DNA of 64,000 nt from contig JAWQEG010001306.1 in assembly GCA_033782935.1 (NCBI GenBank), positions 1,302,001-1,366,000 on the forward strand, given 5' to 3'. A program made the translations under genes and the position numbers. The stretch's first letter is position 1, and each line of letters begins with the position of its first letter. The notes beneath the pieces are model-generated. The model did not search any database. It was not told where the DNA came from and saw nothing but the letters and a program-made list of their open reading frames with translations. The stretch is from Petrolisthes cinctipes (lineage: Eukaryota > Arthropoda > Malacostraca > Decapoda > Porcellanidae). Shown here in pieces: positions 9,610 through 23,122 of this stretch.

Positions 9610-10800
9610 CAGGCTCAAAACACCCGAAAATTCAATATTTTGGGGTCCCAGAAGCAATCTGTACATGCCTACTCAGTGCTAGAATATTTTCAAAATATAG
9701 GCTAAAAACATGCTAAAAATCGATCTTTTAGGTGCCAAAAAGTAGATATCTCAAATTCAGTCCCAAAACACCCGAAAATTCGATATTTAGGGGTCCCAGA
9801 AGCGATCTGTACATGCCTACTCCGTGTTAGAGTATTTTCAAAATTCAGGCCCAAAACATGCTGAAAATCGATATTTTTGGTGCCCAAAGTCAATATGTGC
9901 ATGTATCTTCTGTACCCGTTAATATCTCAAATTCAGGCTCAAAACACCCGAAAATTCAATATTTTGGGGTCCCAGAAGCAATCTGTACAGTGCTAGAATA
10001 TTTTCAAAAAATAGGCTAAAAACAAGCTAAAAATCGACATTTTAGGTGCCAAAAAGTCGATATCTCAAATTCAGTCCCAAAACACCCGAAAATTCGATAT
10101 TTAGGGGTCCCAGAAGCGATCTGTACATGTATACTCCGTGTTAGAGTATTTTCAAAATATATGCTCAAAACATACTGAAAATCGATCTTTTAGGTGCACA
10201 AAAGTCAATATGTGCATGCATCTTCAGTACCCGTTTATATCTCAAATTTAGGCTCAAAACACCCGAAAATTCAATATTTTGGGGTCCCAGAAGCAATCTG
10301 TACATGCCTACACAGTGCTAGAATATTTTCAAAATATAGGCTAAAAAACATGCTAAAAATCGACATTTTAGGTGCCAAAAAATCGATATCTCAAATTCAG
10401 TCACAAAACACCCGAAAATTCGATATTTAGAGGTCCCAGAATGCATCTGTACATGCCTACACCGTGTTAGATTATTTTCAAAATTCAGGCCCAAAACATG
10501 CTGAAAATCGATATTTTTGGTGCCCCAAGTCAATATGTGCATGTATCTTCTGTACCCGTTTATATCTCAAATTCAGGCTCAAAACACCCGAAAATTCAAT
10601 ATTTTGGGGTCCCAGAAGCAATCTGTACATGCCTACTCAGTGCTAGAATATTTTCAAAATATAGGCTAAAAACATGCTAAAAATCGATCTTTTAGGTGCC
10701 AAAAAGTAGATATCTCAAATTCAGTCCCAAAACACCCGAAAATTCGATATTTAGGGGTCCCAGAAGCGATCTGTACATGCCTACTCCGTGTTAGAGTATT
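8835..10800 (+). repeat. 964-bp tandem duplication
   Basis: Markers at 9018, 9156, 9333, 9482, 9658 and 9806 recur at 9982, 10120, 10297, 10446, 10622 and 10770. Both copies share CCCGTTAATATC, CAAAAAATAGGC, ACATGTATACTCC, GGCTAAAAAACATG and GTGTTAGATTATT. Differences seen are few, for example CAGTATCCG against CAGTACCCG and GAATGTATC against GAATGCATC. Edges are approximate. Confidence 0.75.
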
Positions 10801-13189
10801 TTCAAAATACATGCTCAAAACATACTGAAAATCGATCTTTTAGGTGCACAAAAGTCGATATGTGCATGCATCTTCAGTACCCGTTTATATCTCAAATTCT
10901 GGCCCTAAACACCCGAAAATTCGATATTTTGGGGTCCCAGAAGCGATCTGTACATGCCTACTCCGTGTTAGAGTATTTTCAAAATTTAGGCCCAAAACAT
11001 GCTGAAAATCGATATTTTTGGTGCCCAAAGTCAATATGTGCATGTATCTTCTGTACCCGTTTATATCTCAAATTCAGGCTCAAAACACCCGAAAATTCAA
11101 TATTTTGGGGTCCCAGAAGCAATCTGTACATGCCTACTCAGTGCTAGAATATTTTCAAAATATAGGCTAAAAACATGCTAAAAATCGATCTTTTAGGTGC
11201 CAAAAAGTCGATATCTCAAATTCAGTCCCAAAACACCCGAAAATTCGATATTTAGGGGTCCCAGAAGCGATCTGTACATGCTTACTCCGTGTTAGAGTAT
11301 TTTCAAAATACATGCTCAAAACATACTGAAAATCGATCTTTTAGGTGCACAAAAGTCGATATGTGCATGCATCTTCAGTACCCGTTTATATCTCAAATAT
11401 AGGCTCAAAACACCCGAAAATTCAATATTTTGGGGTCCCAGAAGCAATCTGTACATGCCTACTCAGTGCTAGAATATTTTCAAAATATAGGCTAAAAACA
11501 TGCTAAAAATCGATCTTTTAGGTGCCAAAAAGTAGATATCTCAAATTCAGTCCCAAAACACCCGAAAATTCGATATTTAGGGGTCCCAGAAGCGATCTGT
11601 ACATGCCTACTCCGTGTTAGAGTATTTTCAAAATTCAGGCCCAAAACATGCTGAAAATCGATATTTTTGGTGCCCAAAGTCAATATGTGCATGTATCTTC
11701 TGTACCCGTTAATATCTCAAATTCAGGCTCAAAACACCCGAAAATTCAATATTTTGGGGTCCCAGAAGCAATCTGTACAGTGCTAGAATATTTTCAAAAA
11801 ATAGGCTAAAAACAAGCTAAAAATCGACATTTTAGGTGCCAAAAAGTCGATATCTCAAATTCAGTCCCAAAACACCCGAAAATTCGATATTTAGGGGTCC
11901 CAGAAGCGATCTGTACATGTATACTCCGTGTTAGAGTATTTTCAAAATATATGCTCAAAACATACTGAAAATCGATCTTTTAGGTGCACAAAAGTCAATA
12001 TGTGCATGCATCTTCAGTACCCGTTTATATCTCAAATTTAGGCTCAAAACACCCGAAAATTCAATATTTTGGGGTCCCAGAAGCAATCTGTACATGCCTA
12101 CACAGTGCTAGAATATTTTCAAAATATAGGCTAAAAAACATGCTAAAAATCGACATTTTAGGTGCCAAAAAATCGATATCTCAAATTCAGTCACAAAACA
12201 CCCGAAAATTCGATATTTAGAGGTCCCAGAATGCATCTGTACATGCCTACACCGTGTTAGATTATTTTCAAAATTCAGGCCCAAAACATGCTGAAAATCG
12301 ATATTTTTGGTGCCCAAAGTCAATATGTGCATGTATCTTCTGTACCCGTTTATATCTCAAATTCAGGCTCAAAACACCCGAAAATTCAATATTTTGGGGT
12401 CCCAGAAGCAATCTGTACATGCCTACTCAGTGCTAGAATATTTTCAAAATATAGGCTAAAAACATGCTAAAAATCGATCTTTTAGGTGCCAAAAAGTAGA
12501 TATCTCAAATTCAGTCCCAAAACACCCGAAAATTCGATATTTAGGGGTCCCAGAAGCGATCTGTACATGCCTACTCCGTGTTAGAGTATTTTCAAAATAC
12601 ATGCTCAAAACATACTGAAAATCGATCTTTTAGGTGCACAAAAGTCGATATGTGCATGCATCTTCAGTACCCGTTTATATCTCAAATTCTGGCCCTAAAC
12701 ACCCGAAAATTCGATATTTTGGGGTCCCAGAAGCGATCTGTACATGCCTACTCCGTGTTAGAGTATTTTCAAAATTTAGGCCCAAAACATGCTGAAAATC
12801 GATATTTTTGGTGCCCAAAGTCAATATGTGCATGTATCTTCTGTACCCGTTTATATCTCAAATTCAGGCTCAAAACACCCGAAAATTCAATATTTTGGGG
12901 TCCCAGAAGCAATCTGTACATGCCTACTCAGTGCTAGAATATTTTCAAAATATAGGCTAAAAACATGCTAAAAATCGATCTTTTAGGTGCCAAAAAGTCG
13001 ATATCTCAAATTCAGTCCCAAAACACCCGAAAATTCGATATTTAGGGGTCCCAGAAGCGATCTGTACATGCTTACTCTGTGTTAGAGTATTTTCAAAATA
13101 CATGCTCAAAACATACTGAAAATCGATCTTTTAGGTGCACAAAAGTCGATATGTGCATGCATCTTCAGTACCCGTTTATATCTCAAATA
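9610..13189 (+). repeat. 1790-bp tandem duplication (9610-11399 and 11400-13189)
   Basis: Each copy reads C B c A C149 B C A B C A from its first marker (9658 and 11448). Shared private variants include AAGTAGATATCTC, CAAAATTTAGG and ACATGCTTACT. Differences seen: TGCCCCAAG against TGCCCAAAG near 10522/12312 and CTCCGTG against CTCTGTG near 11288/13078. It overlaps the 964-bp duplication, so the events were nested. Confidence 0.8.
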
Positions 13190-13603
13190 TAGGCTCAAAA
13201 CACCCGAAAATTCAATATTTTGGGGTCCCAGAAGCAATCTGTACATGCCTACTCAGTGCTAGAATATTTTCAAAATATAGGCTAAAAACATGCTAAAAAT
13301 CGATCTTTTAGGTGCCAAAAAGTCGATATCTCAAATTCAGTCCCAAAACACCCGAAAATTCGATATTTAGGGGTCCCAGAAGCGATCTGTACATGCCTAC
13401 TCCGTGTTAGAGTATTTTCAAAATACATGCTCAAAACATACTGAAAATCGATCTTTTAGGTGCACAAAAGTCGATATGTGCATGCATCTTCAGTACCCGT
13501 TTATATCTCAAATTCAGGCTCAAAACACCCGAAAATTCAATATTTTGGGGTCCCAGAAGCAATCTGTACATGCCTACTCAGTGTTAGAGTATTTTCAAAA
13601 TAC
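13190..13603 (+). repeat. Satellite block between two large duplications
   Basis: It holds the end of an A monomer, a C1 monomer and an A1 monomer (markers 13238, 13386, 13563) and opens the first of two successive 1002-bp units. Nothing but satellite sequence is present. Confidence 0.75.
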
Positions 13604-15389
13604 AGGCCCAAAACATGCTGAAAATCGATATTTTAGATGCCCAAAGTCAATATGTGCATGTATTTTCTGTACCCGTTTATATCTCAAATTCAGGCTCAAA
13701 ACACCCGAAAATTCAATATTTTGGGGTCCCAGAAGCAATCTGTACATGCCTACACAGTGCTACAATATTTTAAAAATATAGGCTAAAAACATGCTAAAAA
13801 TCGACATATTAGGTGTCAAAAAATCGATATCTCAAATTCAGTCCCAAAACACCCGAAAATTCGATATTTAGAGGTCCCAGAAGGTATCTGTAGATGCCTA
13901 CTCCGTGTTAGAGTATTTTCAAAATACAGGCCCAAAACATACTGAAAATCGATCTTTTAGGTGCCCAAAAGTCGATATGTGCATGCATCTTCTGTACCCG
14001 TTTATATCTCAAATTCTGGCCCTAAACACCCGAAAATTCGATATTCTGGGGTCCCAGAAGCGATCTGTACATGCCTACTCCGTGTTAGAGTATTTTCAAA
14101 ATTCAGGCCCAAAACATGCTGAAAATCGATATTTTTGGTGCCCAAAGTCAATATGTGCATGTATCTTCTGTACCCGTTTATATCTCAAATTCAGGCTCAA
14201 AACACCCGAAAATTCAATATTTTGGGGTCCCAGAAGCAATCTGTACATGCCTACTCAGTGCTAGAATATTTTCAAAATATAGGCTAAAAACATGCTAAAA
14301 ATCGATCTTTTAGGTGCCAAAAAGTCGATATCTCAAATTCAGTCCCAAAACACCCGAAAATTCGATATTTAGGGGTCCCAGAAGCGATCTGTACATGCCT
14401 ACTCCGTGTTAGAGTATTTTCAAAATACATGCTCAAAACATACTGAAAATCGATCTTTTAGGTGCACAAAAGTCGATATGTGTATGCATCTTCAGTACCC
14501 GTTTATATCTCAAATTCAGGCTCAAAACACCCGAAAATTCGATATTTTGGGGTCCCAGAAGCAATCTGTACATGCCTACTCAGTGTTAGAGTATTTTCAA
14601 AATACAGGCCCAAAACATGCTGAAAATCGATATTTTAGATGCCCAAAGTCAATATGTGCATGTATCTTCTGTACCCGTTTATATCTCAAATTCAGGCTTA
14701 AAACACCCGAAAATTCAATATTTTGGGGTCCCAGAAGCAATCTGTACATGCCTACACAGTGCTAGAATATTTTCAAAATATAGGCTAAAAACATGCTAAA
14801 ATTCGACATTTTAGGTGCCAAAAAATCGATATCTGAAATTTAGTCCCAAAACACCCGAAAATTCGATATTTAGAGGTCCCAGAAGGTATCTGTACATGCC
14901 TACTCCGTGATAGAGTATTTTCAAAATACAGGCCAAAAACATACTGAAAATCGATCTTTTAGGTGCCCAAAAGTCGATATGTGCATGCATCTTCTGTACC
15001 CGTTTATATCTCAAATTCTGGCCCTAAACACCCGAAAATTCGATATTTTGGGGTCCCAGAAGCGATCTGTACATGCCTACTCCATGTTAGAGTATTTTCA
15101 AAATTCAGGGCCAAAACATGCTGAAAATCGATATTTTTGGTGCCCAAAGTCAATATGTGCATGTATCTTCTGTACCCGTTTATATCTCAAATTCAGGCTC
15201 AAAACACCCGAAAATTCAATATTTTGGGGTCCCAGAAGCAATCTGTACATGCCTACTCAGTGGTAGAATATTTTCAAAATATAGGCTAAAAACATGCTAA
15301 AAATCGATCTTTTAGGTGCCAAATAGTCGATATCTCAAATTCAGTCCCAAAACACCCGAAAATTCGATATTTAGGGGTCCCAGAAGCGA
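13386..15389 (+). repeat. Two consecutive 1002-bp higher-order units
   Basis: Markers lie at 13386, 13563, 13739, 13887, 14064, 14240, 14388, 14565, 14741, 14889, 15066, 15242 and 15390, giving A B C A B C twice. Subtypes alternate A1 B1 C2 A2 B2 C1. The second unit differs by scattered substitutions such as GTGATAGAG for GTGTTAGAG and CTCCATGTT for CTCCGTGTT. Confidence 0.8.
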
Positions 15390-16234
15390 TCTGTACATGC
15401 CTACTCCGTGTTAGAGTATTTTCAAAATACATGCTCAAAAACATACTGAATCTCAGATTCAGGCTTTGATCAAAACACCCGAAAATTCAATATTTTGGGG
15501 TCCCAGAAGCAATCTGTACATGCCTACTCAGTGATAGAGTATTTTCAAAATACAGGCCCAAAACATGCTGAAAATCGATATTTTAGATGCTTAAAGTCAA
15601 TATGTGCATGTATCTTCTGTACCCGTTTATATCTCAAATTCAGGCTCAAAACACCCGAAAATTCAATATTTTGGGGTCCCAGAAGCAATCTGTGCATGCC
15701 TACACAGTGCTAGAATATTTTCAAAATATAGGCTAAAATTTAACATGCTAAAAATCGACATTTTAGGTGCCAAAAAATCGATATCTCAAATTCAGACCCA
15801 AAACACCCGAAAATTCGATATTTAGAGGTCCCAGAAGGTATCTGTACATGCTTACTCCGTGTTAGAGTATTTTCAAAATACAGGCCAAAAACATACTGAA
15901 AATCGATCTTTTAGGTGCCCAAAAGTCGATATGTGCATGCAAGTTCTGTACCCGTTTATATCTCAAATTCTGGCCCTAAACACCCGAAAATTCGATATTT
16001 TGGGGTCCCAGAAGCGATCTGTACATGCCTACTCCGTGTTAGAGTATTTTCAAAATTCAGGCCCAAAACATGCTGAAAATCGATATTTTTGGTGCCCAAA
16101 GTCAATATGTGCATGCATCTTCAGTACCCGTTTATATCTCAAATATAGGCTCAAAACACCCGAAAATTCAATATTTTGGGGTCCCAGAAGCAATCTGTAC
16201 ATGCCTACTCCGTGTTAGAGTATTTTCAAAATAA
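13604..16234 (+). repeat. 2631-bp tandem duplication, first copy
   Basis: Order from 13739: C A B C A B C A B C S B C152 A B. It carries private markers GGTGTCAAAAAATCG, CTGTAGATGCC, TATTCTGGGGTCC, GTGGTAGAATATT, GGCTAAAATTTAACATGC (a 4-bp insertion) and GCATGCAAGTTCTG. It ends where CAAAATAAAGGCCC begins. Confidence 0.85.
15390..15512 (+). repeat. Short hybrid monomer, 123 bp, with 5-bp insertion
   Basis: After CTCAAAAACATACTGAAT the sequence jumps to CTCAGATTCAGGCT, losing the central part of a full monomer. It also holds GGCTTTGATCAAAAC where other copies read GGCTCAAAAC, a TTGAT insertion. The partner at 18021-18138 has the same deletion but no insertion, so the insertion came after the duplication or was lost in the other copy. 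Confidence 0.75.
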
Positions 16235-18860
16235 AGGCCCAAAACATGCTGAAAATCGATATTTTAGATGCCCAAAGTCAATATGTGCATGTATTTTCTG
16301 TACCCGTTTATATCTCAAATTCAGGCTCAAAACACCCGAAAATTCAATATTTTGGGGTCCCAGAAGCAATCTGTACATGCCTACACAGTGCTACAATATT
16401 TTAAAAATATAGGCTAAAAACATGCTAAAAATCGACATATTAGGTGTCAAAAAATCGATATCTCAAATTCAGTCCCAAAACACCCGAAAATTCGATATTT
16501 AGAGGTCCCAGAAGGTATCTGTAGATGCCTACTCCGTGTTAGAGTATTTTCAAAATACAGGCCCAAAACATACTGAAAATCGATCTTTTAGGTGCCCAAA
16601 AGTCGATATGTGCATGCATCTTCTGTACCCGTTTATATCTCAAATTCTGGCCCTAAACACCCGAAAATTCGATATTCTGGGGTCCCAGAAGCGATCTGTA
16701 CATGCCTACTCCGTGTTAGAGTATTTTCAAAATTCAGGCCCAAAACATGCTGAAAATCGATATTTTTGGTGCCCAAAGTCAATATGTGCATGTATCTTCT
16801 GTACCCGTTTATATCTCAAATTCAGGCTCAAAACACCCGAAAATTCAATATTTTGGGGTCCCAGAAGCAATCTGTACATGCCTACTCAGTGCTAGAATAT
16901 TTTCAAAATATAGGCTAAAAACATGCTAAAAATCGATCTTTTAGGTGCCAAAAAGTCGATATCTCAAATTCAGTCCCAAAACACCCGAAAATTCGATATT
17001 TAGGGGTCCCAGAAGCGATCTGTACATGCCTACTCCGTGTTAGAGTATTTTCAAAATACATGCTCAAAACATACTGAAAATCGATCTTTTAGGTGCACAA
17101 AAGTCGATATGTGTATGCATCTTCAGTACCCGTTTATATCTCAAATTCAGGCTCAAAACACCCGAAAATTCAATATTTTGGGGTCCCAGAAGCAATCTGT
17201 ACATGCCTACTCAGTGTTAGAGTATTTTCAAAATACAGGCCCAAAACATGCTGAAAATCGATATTTTAGATGCCCAAAGTCAATATGTGCATGTATCTTC
17301 TGTACCCGTTTATATCTCAAATTCAGGCTTAAAACACCCGAAAATTCAATATTTTGGGGTCCCAGAAGCAATCTGTACATGCCTACACAGTGCTAGAATA
17401 TTTTCAAAATATAGGCTAAAAACATGCTAAAATTCGACATTTTAGGTGCCAAAAAATCGATATCTCAAATTTAGTCCCAAAACACCCGAAAATTCGATAT
17501 TTAGAGGTCCCAGAAGGTATCTGTACATGCCTACTCCGTGATAGAGTATTTTCAAAATACAGGCCAAAAACATACTGAAAATCGATCTTTTAGGTGCCCA
17601 AAAGTCGATATGTGCATGCATCTTCTGTACCCGTTTATATCTCAAATTCTGGCCCTAAACACCCGAAAATTCGATATTTTGGGGTCCCAGAAGCGATCTG
17701 TACATGCCTACTCCATGTTAGAGTATTTTCAAAATTCAGGGCCAAAACATGCTGAAAATCGATATTTTTGGTGCCCAAAGTCAATATGTGCATGTATCTT
17801 CTGTACCCGTTTATATCTCAAATTCAGGCTCAAAACACCCGAAAATTCAATATTTTGGGGTCCCAGAAGCAATCTGTACATGCCTACTCAGTGGTAGAAT
17901 ATTTTCAAAATATAGGCTAAAAACATGCTAAAAATCGATCTTTTAGGTGCCAAATAGTCGATATCTCAAATTCAGTCCCAAAACACCCGAAAATTCGATA
18001 TTTAGGGGTCCCAGAAGCGATCTGTACATGCCTACTCCGTGTTAGAGTATTTTCAAAATACATGCTCAAAAACATACTGAATCTCAGATTCAGGCTCAAA
18101 ACACCCGAAAATTCAATATTTTGGGGTCCCAGAAGCAATCTGTACATGCCTACTCAGTGATAGAGTATTTTCAAAATACAGGCCCAAAACATGCTGAAAA
18201 TCGATATTTTAGATGCTTAAAGTCAATATGTGCATGTATCTTCTGTACCCGTTTATATCTCAAATTCAGGCTCAAAACACCCGAAAATTCAATATTTTGG
18301 GGTCCCAGAAGCAATCTGTACATGCCTACACAGTGCTAGAATATTTTCAAAATATAGGCTAAAATTTAACATGCTAAAAATCGACATTTTAGGTGCCAAA
18401 AAATCGATATCTCAAATTCAGACCCAAAACACCCGAAAATTCGATATTTAGAGGTCCCAGAAGGTATCTGTACATGCTTACTCCGTGTTAGAGTATTTTC
18501 AAAATACAGGCCAAAAACATACTGAAAATCGATCTTTTAGGTGCCCAAAAGTCGATATGTGCATGCAAGTTCTGTACCCGTTTATATCTCAAATTCTGGC
18601 CCTAAACACCCGAAAATTCGATATTTTGGGGTCCCAGAAGCGATCTGTACATGCCTACTCCGTGTTAGAGTATTTTCAAAATTCAGGCCCAAAACATGCT
18701 GAAAATCGATATTTTTGGTGCCCAAAGTCAATATGTGCATGCATCTTCAGTACCCGTTTATATCTCAAATATAGGCTCAAAACACCCGAAAATTCAATAT
18801 TTTGGGGTCCCAGAAGCAATCTGTACATGCCTACTCCGTGTTAGAGTATTTTCAAAATAC
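16235..18860 (+). repeat. 2631-bp tandem duplication, second copy (2626 bp)
   Basis: All private markers of the first copy recur at offset 2631, or 2626 after the short hybrid monomer. Differences seen by eye are very few: TTCAATATT for TTCGATATT near 17170, TATCTCAAATTT for TATCTGAAATTT near 17463, TCTGTACATG for TCTGTGCATG near 18315, and absence of a 5-bp TTGAT insertion. Confidence 0.85.
18021..18138 (+). repeat. Short hybrid monomer, 118 bp
   Basis: Same internal deletion as at 15390-15512 (ACTGAATCTCAGATTCAGG) without the TTGAT insertion. Confidence 0.75.
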
Positions 18861-21800
18861 ATGCTCAAAACATACTGAAAATCGATCTTTTAGGTGCACA
18901 AAAGTCGATATGTGTATGCATCTTCAGTACTCGTTTATATCTCAAATTCAGGCTCATAACACCCGAAAATTCAATATTTTGGGGTCCCAGAAGCAATCTG
19001 TACATGCCTACTCAGTGTTAGAGTATTTTCAAAATACAGGCCCAAAACATGCTGAAAATCGATATTTTAGATGCCCAAAGTCAATATGTGCATGTATCTT
19101 CTGTACCCGTTTATATCTCAAATTCAGGCTCAAAACACCCGAAAATTCAATATTTTGGGGTCCCAGAAGCAATCTGTACATGCCTACACAGTGCTAGAAT
19201 ATTTTCAAAATATAGGCTAAAAACATGCTAAAAATCGACATTTTAGGTGCCAAAAAATCGATATCTCAAATTCAGTCCCAAAACACCCGAAAATTCGATA
19301 TTTAGAGGTCCGAGAAGGTATCTGTACATGCCTACTCCGTGATAGAGTATTTTCAAAATACAGGCCAAAAACATACTGAAAATCGATTATATTTTGAAAA
19401 TATTCTAGCACTGTACAGATTGCTTCTGGGACCCCAAAATATTGAATTTTCGGGTGTTTTGAGCCTGAATTTGAGATATAAACGGGTACAGAAGATACAT
19501 GCACATATTGACTTTGGGCACCAAAAATATGTGCATGCATCTTCTGTACCCGTTTATATCTCAAATTCTGGCCCTAAACACCCGAAAATTCGATATTTTG
19601 GGGTCCCAGAAGCGATCTGTACATGCCTACTCCGTGTTAGAGTATTTTCAAAATTCAGGCCCAAAACATGCTGAAAATCGATATTTTTGGCACACAAAGT
19701 CAATATGTGCATGTATCTTCTGTACCCGTTTATATCTCAAATTCAGGCTCAAAACACCCGAAAATTCAATATTTTGGGGTCCCAGAAGCAATCTGTACAT
19801 GCCTACACAGTGCTAGAATATTTTCAAAATATAGGCTAAAAACATGCTAAAAATCGACATTTTAGGTGCCAAAAAATCGATATCTCAAATTCAGTCCCAA
19901 AACACCCGAAAATTCGATATTTAGAGGTCCCAGAAGGTATCTGTACATGCTTACTCCGTGTTAGAGTATTTTCAAAATACAGGCCAAAAACATACTGAAA
20001 ATCGATCTTTTAGGTGCCCAAAAGTCGATATGTGCATGCATCTTCTGTACCCGTTTATATCTCAAATTCTGGCCCTAAACACCCGAAAATTCGATATTTT
20101 GGGGTCCCAGAAGCGATCTGTACATGCCTACTCCGTGTTAGAGTATTTTCAAATTTCAGGCCCAAAACATGCTGAAAATCGATATTTTTGGTGCCCAAAG
20201 TCAATATGTGCATGTATCTTCTGTAGCCGTTTATATCTCAAATTCAGGCTCAAAACACCCGAAAATTCAACATTTTGGGGTCCCAGAAGCAATCTGTACA
20301 TGCCTACTTAGTGCTAGAATATTTTCAAAATATAGGCTAAAAACATGCTAAAAATCGATCTTTTAGGTGCCAAAAAGTCGATATCTCGAATTCAGTCCCA
20401 AAACACCCGAAAATTCGATATTTAGGGGTCCCAGAAGCGATCTGTACATGCCTACTCCGTGTTAGAGTATTTTCAAAATACATGCTCAAAACATACTGAA
20501 AATCGATCTTTTAGGTGCACAAAAGTCGATATGTGCATGCATCTTCAGTACCCGTTTATATCTCAAATTCAGGCTCAAAACACCAGAAAATTCGATATTT
20601 TGGGGTCCTAGAAGCGATCTGTACATGCCTACTCAGTGTTAGAGTATTTTCAAAATTCAGGCCCAAAACATGCTGAAAATCGATATTTTTGGTGCCCAAA
20701 GTCAATATGTGCATGTATCTTCTGTACCCGTTTATATCTAAAATTCAGGCTCAAAACACCCGAAAATTCAATATTTTGGGGTCCCAGAAGCAATCTGTAC
20801 ATGCCTACTCAGTGCTAGAATATTTTCAAAATATAGGCTAAAAACATGCTAAAAATCGATCTTTTAGGTGCCAAAAAGTCGATATCTCAAATTCAGTCCC
20901 AAAACACCCGAAAATTCGATATTTAGGGGTCCCAGAAGCGATCTGTACATGCCTACTCCGTGTTAGAGTATTTTCAAAATACATGCTCAAAACATACTGA
21001 AAATCGATCTTTTAGGTGCACAAAAGTCGATATGTGCATGCATCTTCAGTACCCGTTTATATCTCAAATTCAGGCTCAAAACACCCGAAAATTCAATATT
21101 TTGGGGTCCCAGAAGCAATCTGTACATGCCTACTCAGTGTTAGAGTATTTTCAAAATACAGGCCCAAAACATGCTGAAAATCGATATTTTAGATGCCCAA
21201 AGTCAATATGTGCATGTATCTTCTGTACCCGTTTATATCTCAAATTCAGGCTCAAAACACCCGAAAATTCAATATTTTGGGGTCCCAGAAGCAATCTGTA
21301 CATGCCTACACAGTGCTAGAATATTTTCAAAATATAGGCTAAAAACATGCTAAAAATCGATCTTTTAGGTGCCAAAAAGTCGATATCTCAAATTCAGTCC
21401 CAAAACACCCGAAAATTCGTTATTTAGGGGTCCCAGAAGCGATCTGTACATGCCTACTCCGTGTTAGAGTATTTTCAAAATACATGCTCAAAACATACTG
21501 AAAATCAATCTTTTAGGTGCACAAAAGTCGATATGTGCATGCATCTTCAGTACCCGTTTATATCTCAAATTCAGGCTCAAAACACCCGAAAATTCAATAT
21601 TTTGGGGTCCCAGAAGCAATCTGTACATGCCTACTCAGTGTTAGAGTATTTTCAAAATACAGGCCCAAAACATGCTGAAAATCGATATTTTAGATGCCCA
21701 AAGTCAATATGTGCATGTATCTTTGTACCCGTTTATATCTCAAATTCAGGCTCAAAACACCCGAAAATTCAATATTTTGGGGTCCCAGAAGCAATCTGTA

Positions 21801-23122
21801 CATGCCTACACAGTGCTAGAATATTTTCAAAATATAGGCTAAAAACATGCTAAAAATCGACATTTTAGGTGCCAAAAAATCGATATCTCAAATTCAGTCC
21901 CAAAACACCCGAAAATTCGATATTTAGAGGTCCCAGAAGGTATCTGTACATGCCTACTCCGTGTTAGAGTATTTTCAAAATACAGGCCAAAAACATACTG
22001 AAAATCGATCTTTTAGGTGCCCAAAAGTCGATATGTGCATGCATCTTCTGTACCCGTTCATATCTCAAATTCTGGCCCTAAACACCCGAAAATTCGATAT
22101 TTTCGAGTCCCAGAAGCGATCTGTACATGCCTACTCCGTGTTAGAGTATTTTCAAAATTCAGGCCCAAAACATGCTGAAAATCGATATTTTTGGTGCCCA
22201 AAGTCAATATGTGCATGTATCTTCTGTACCCGTTAATATCTCAAATTCAGGCTCAAAACACCCGAAAATTCAATATTTTGGGGTCCCAGAAGCAATCTGT
22301 ACAGTGCTAGAATATTTTCAAAAAATAGGCTAAAAACAAGCTAAAAATCGACATTTTAGGTGCCAAAAAGTCGATATCTCAAATTCAGTCCCAAAACACC
22401 CGAAAATTCGATATTTAGGGGTCCCAGAAGCGATCTGTACATGTATACTCCGTGTTAGAGTATTTTCAAAATATATGCTCAAAACATACTGAAAATCGAT
22501 CTTTTAGGTGCACAAAAGTCAATATGTGCATGCATCTTCAGTACCCGTTTATATCTCAAATTTAGGTTCAAAACACCCGAAAATTCAATATTTTGGGGTC
22601 CCAGAAGCAATCTGTACATGCCTACACAGTGCTAGAATATTTTCAAAATATAGGCTAAAAAACATGCTAAAAATCGACATTTTAGGTGCCAAAAAATCGA
22701 TATCTCAAATTCAGTCACAAAACACCCGAAAATTCGATATTTAGAGGTCCCAGAATGTATCTGTACATGCCTACACCGTGTTAGATTATTTTCAAAATTC
22801 AGGCCCAAAACATGCTGAAAATCGATATTTTTGGTGCCCAAAGTCAATATGTGCATGTATCTTCTGTACCCGTTTATATCTCAAATTCAGGCTCAAAACA
22901 CCCGAAAATTCAATATTTTGGGGTCCCAGAAGCAATCTGTACATGCCTACTCAGTGCTAGAATATTTTCAAAATATAGGCTAAAAACATGCTAAAAATCG
23001 ATCTTTTAGGTGCCAAAAAGTAGATATCTCAAATTCAGTCCCAAAACACCCGAAAATTCGATATTTAGGGGTCCCAGAAGCGATCTGTACATGCCTACTC
23101 CGTGTTAGAGTATTTTCAAAAT
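18821..23122 (+). repeat. Long-period block, copy 3
   Basis: Collinear with about 4895-9845 but missing two A-C dimers of about 325 bp. Order: A B C X B C A B C A B C A B C A B175 C A B c A C149 B C. It includes the third inverted segment, GGTCCGAGAAGG, GAAAATCAATC and the 138-bp monomer. Small differences (GGCTCATAACACC, GTATCTTTGTACC) show it is somewhat older than the copy 1/copy 2 pair. Confidence 0.8.
19388..19530 (-). repeat. Inverted satellite segment, copy 3
   Basis: Same segment and junctions as at 512-654, at offset 18876, inside long-period copy 3. Confidence 0.9.
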
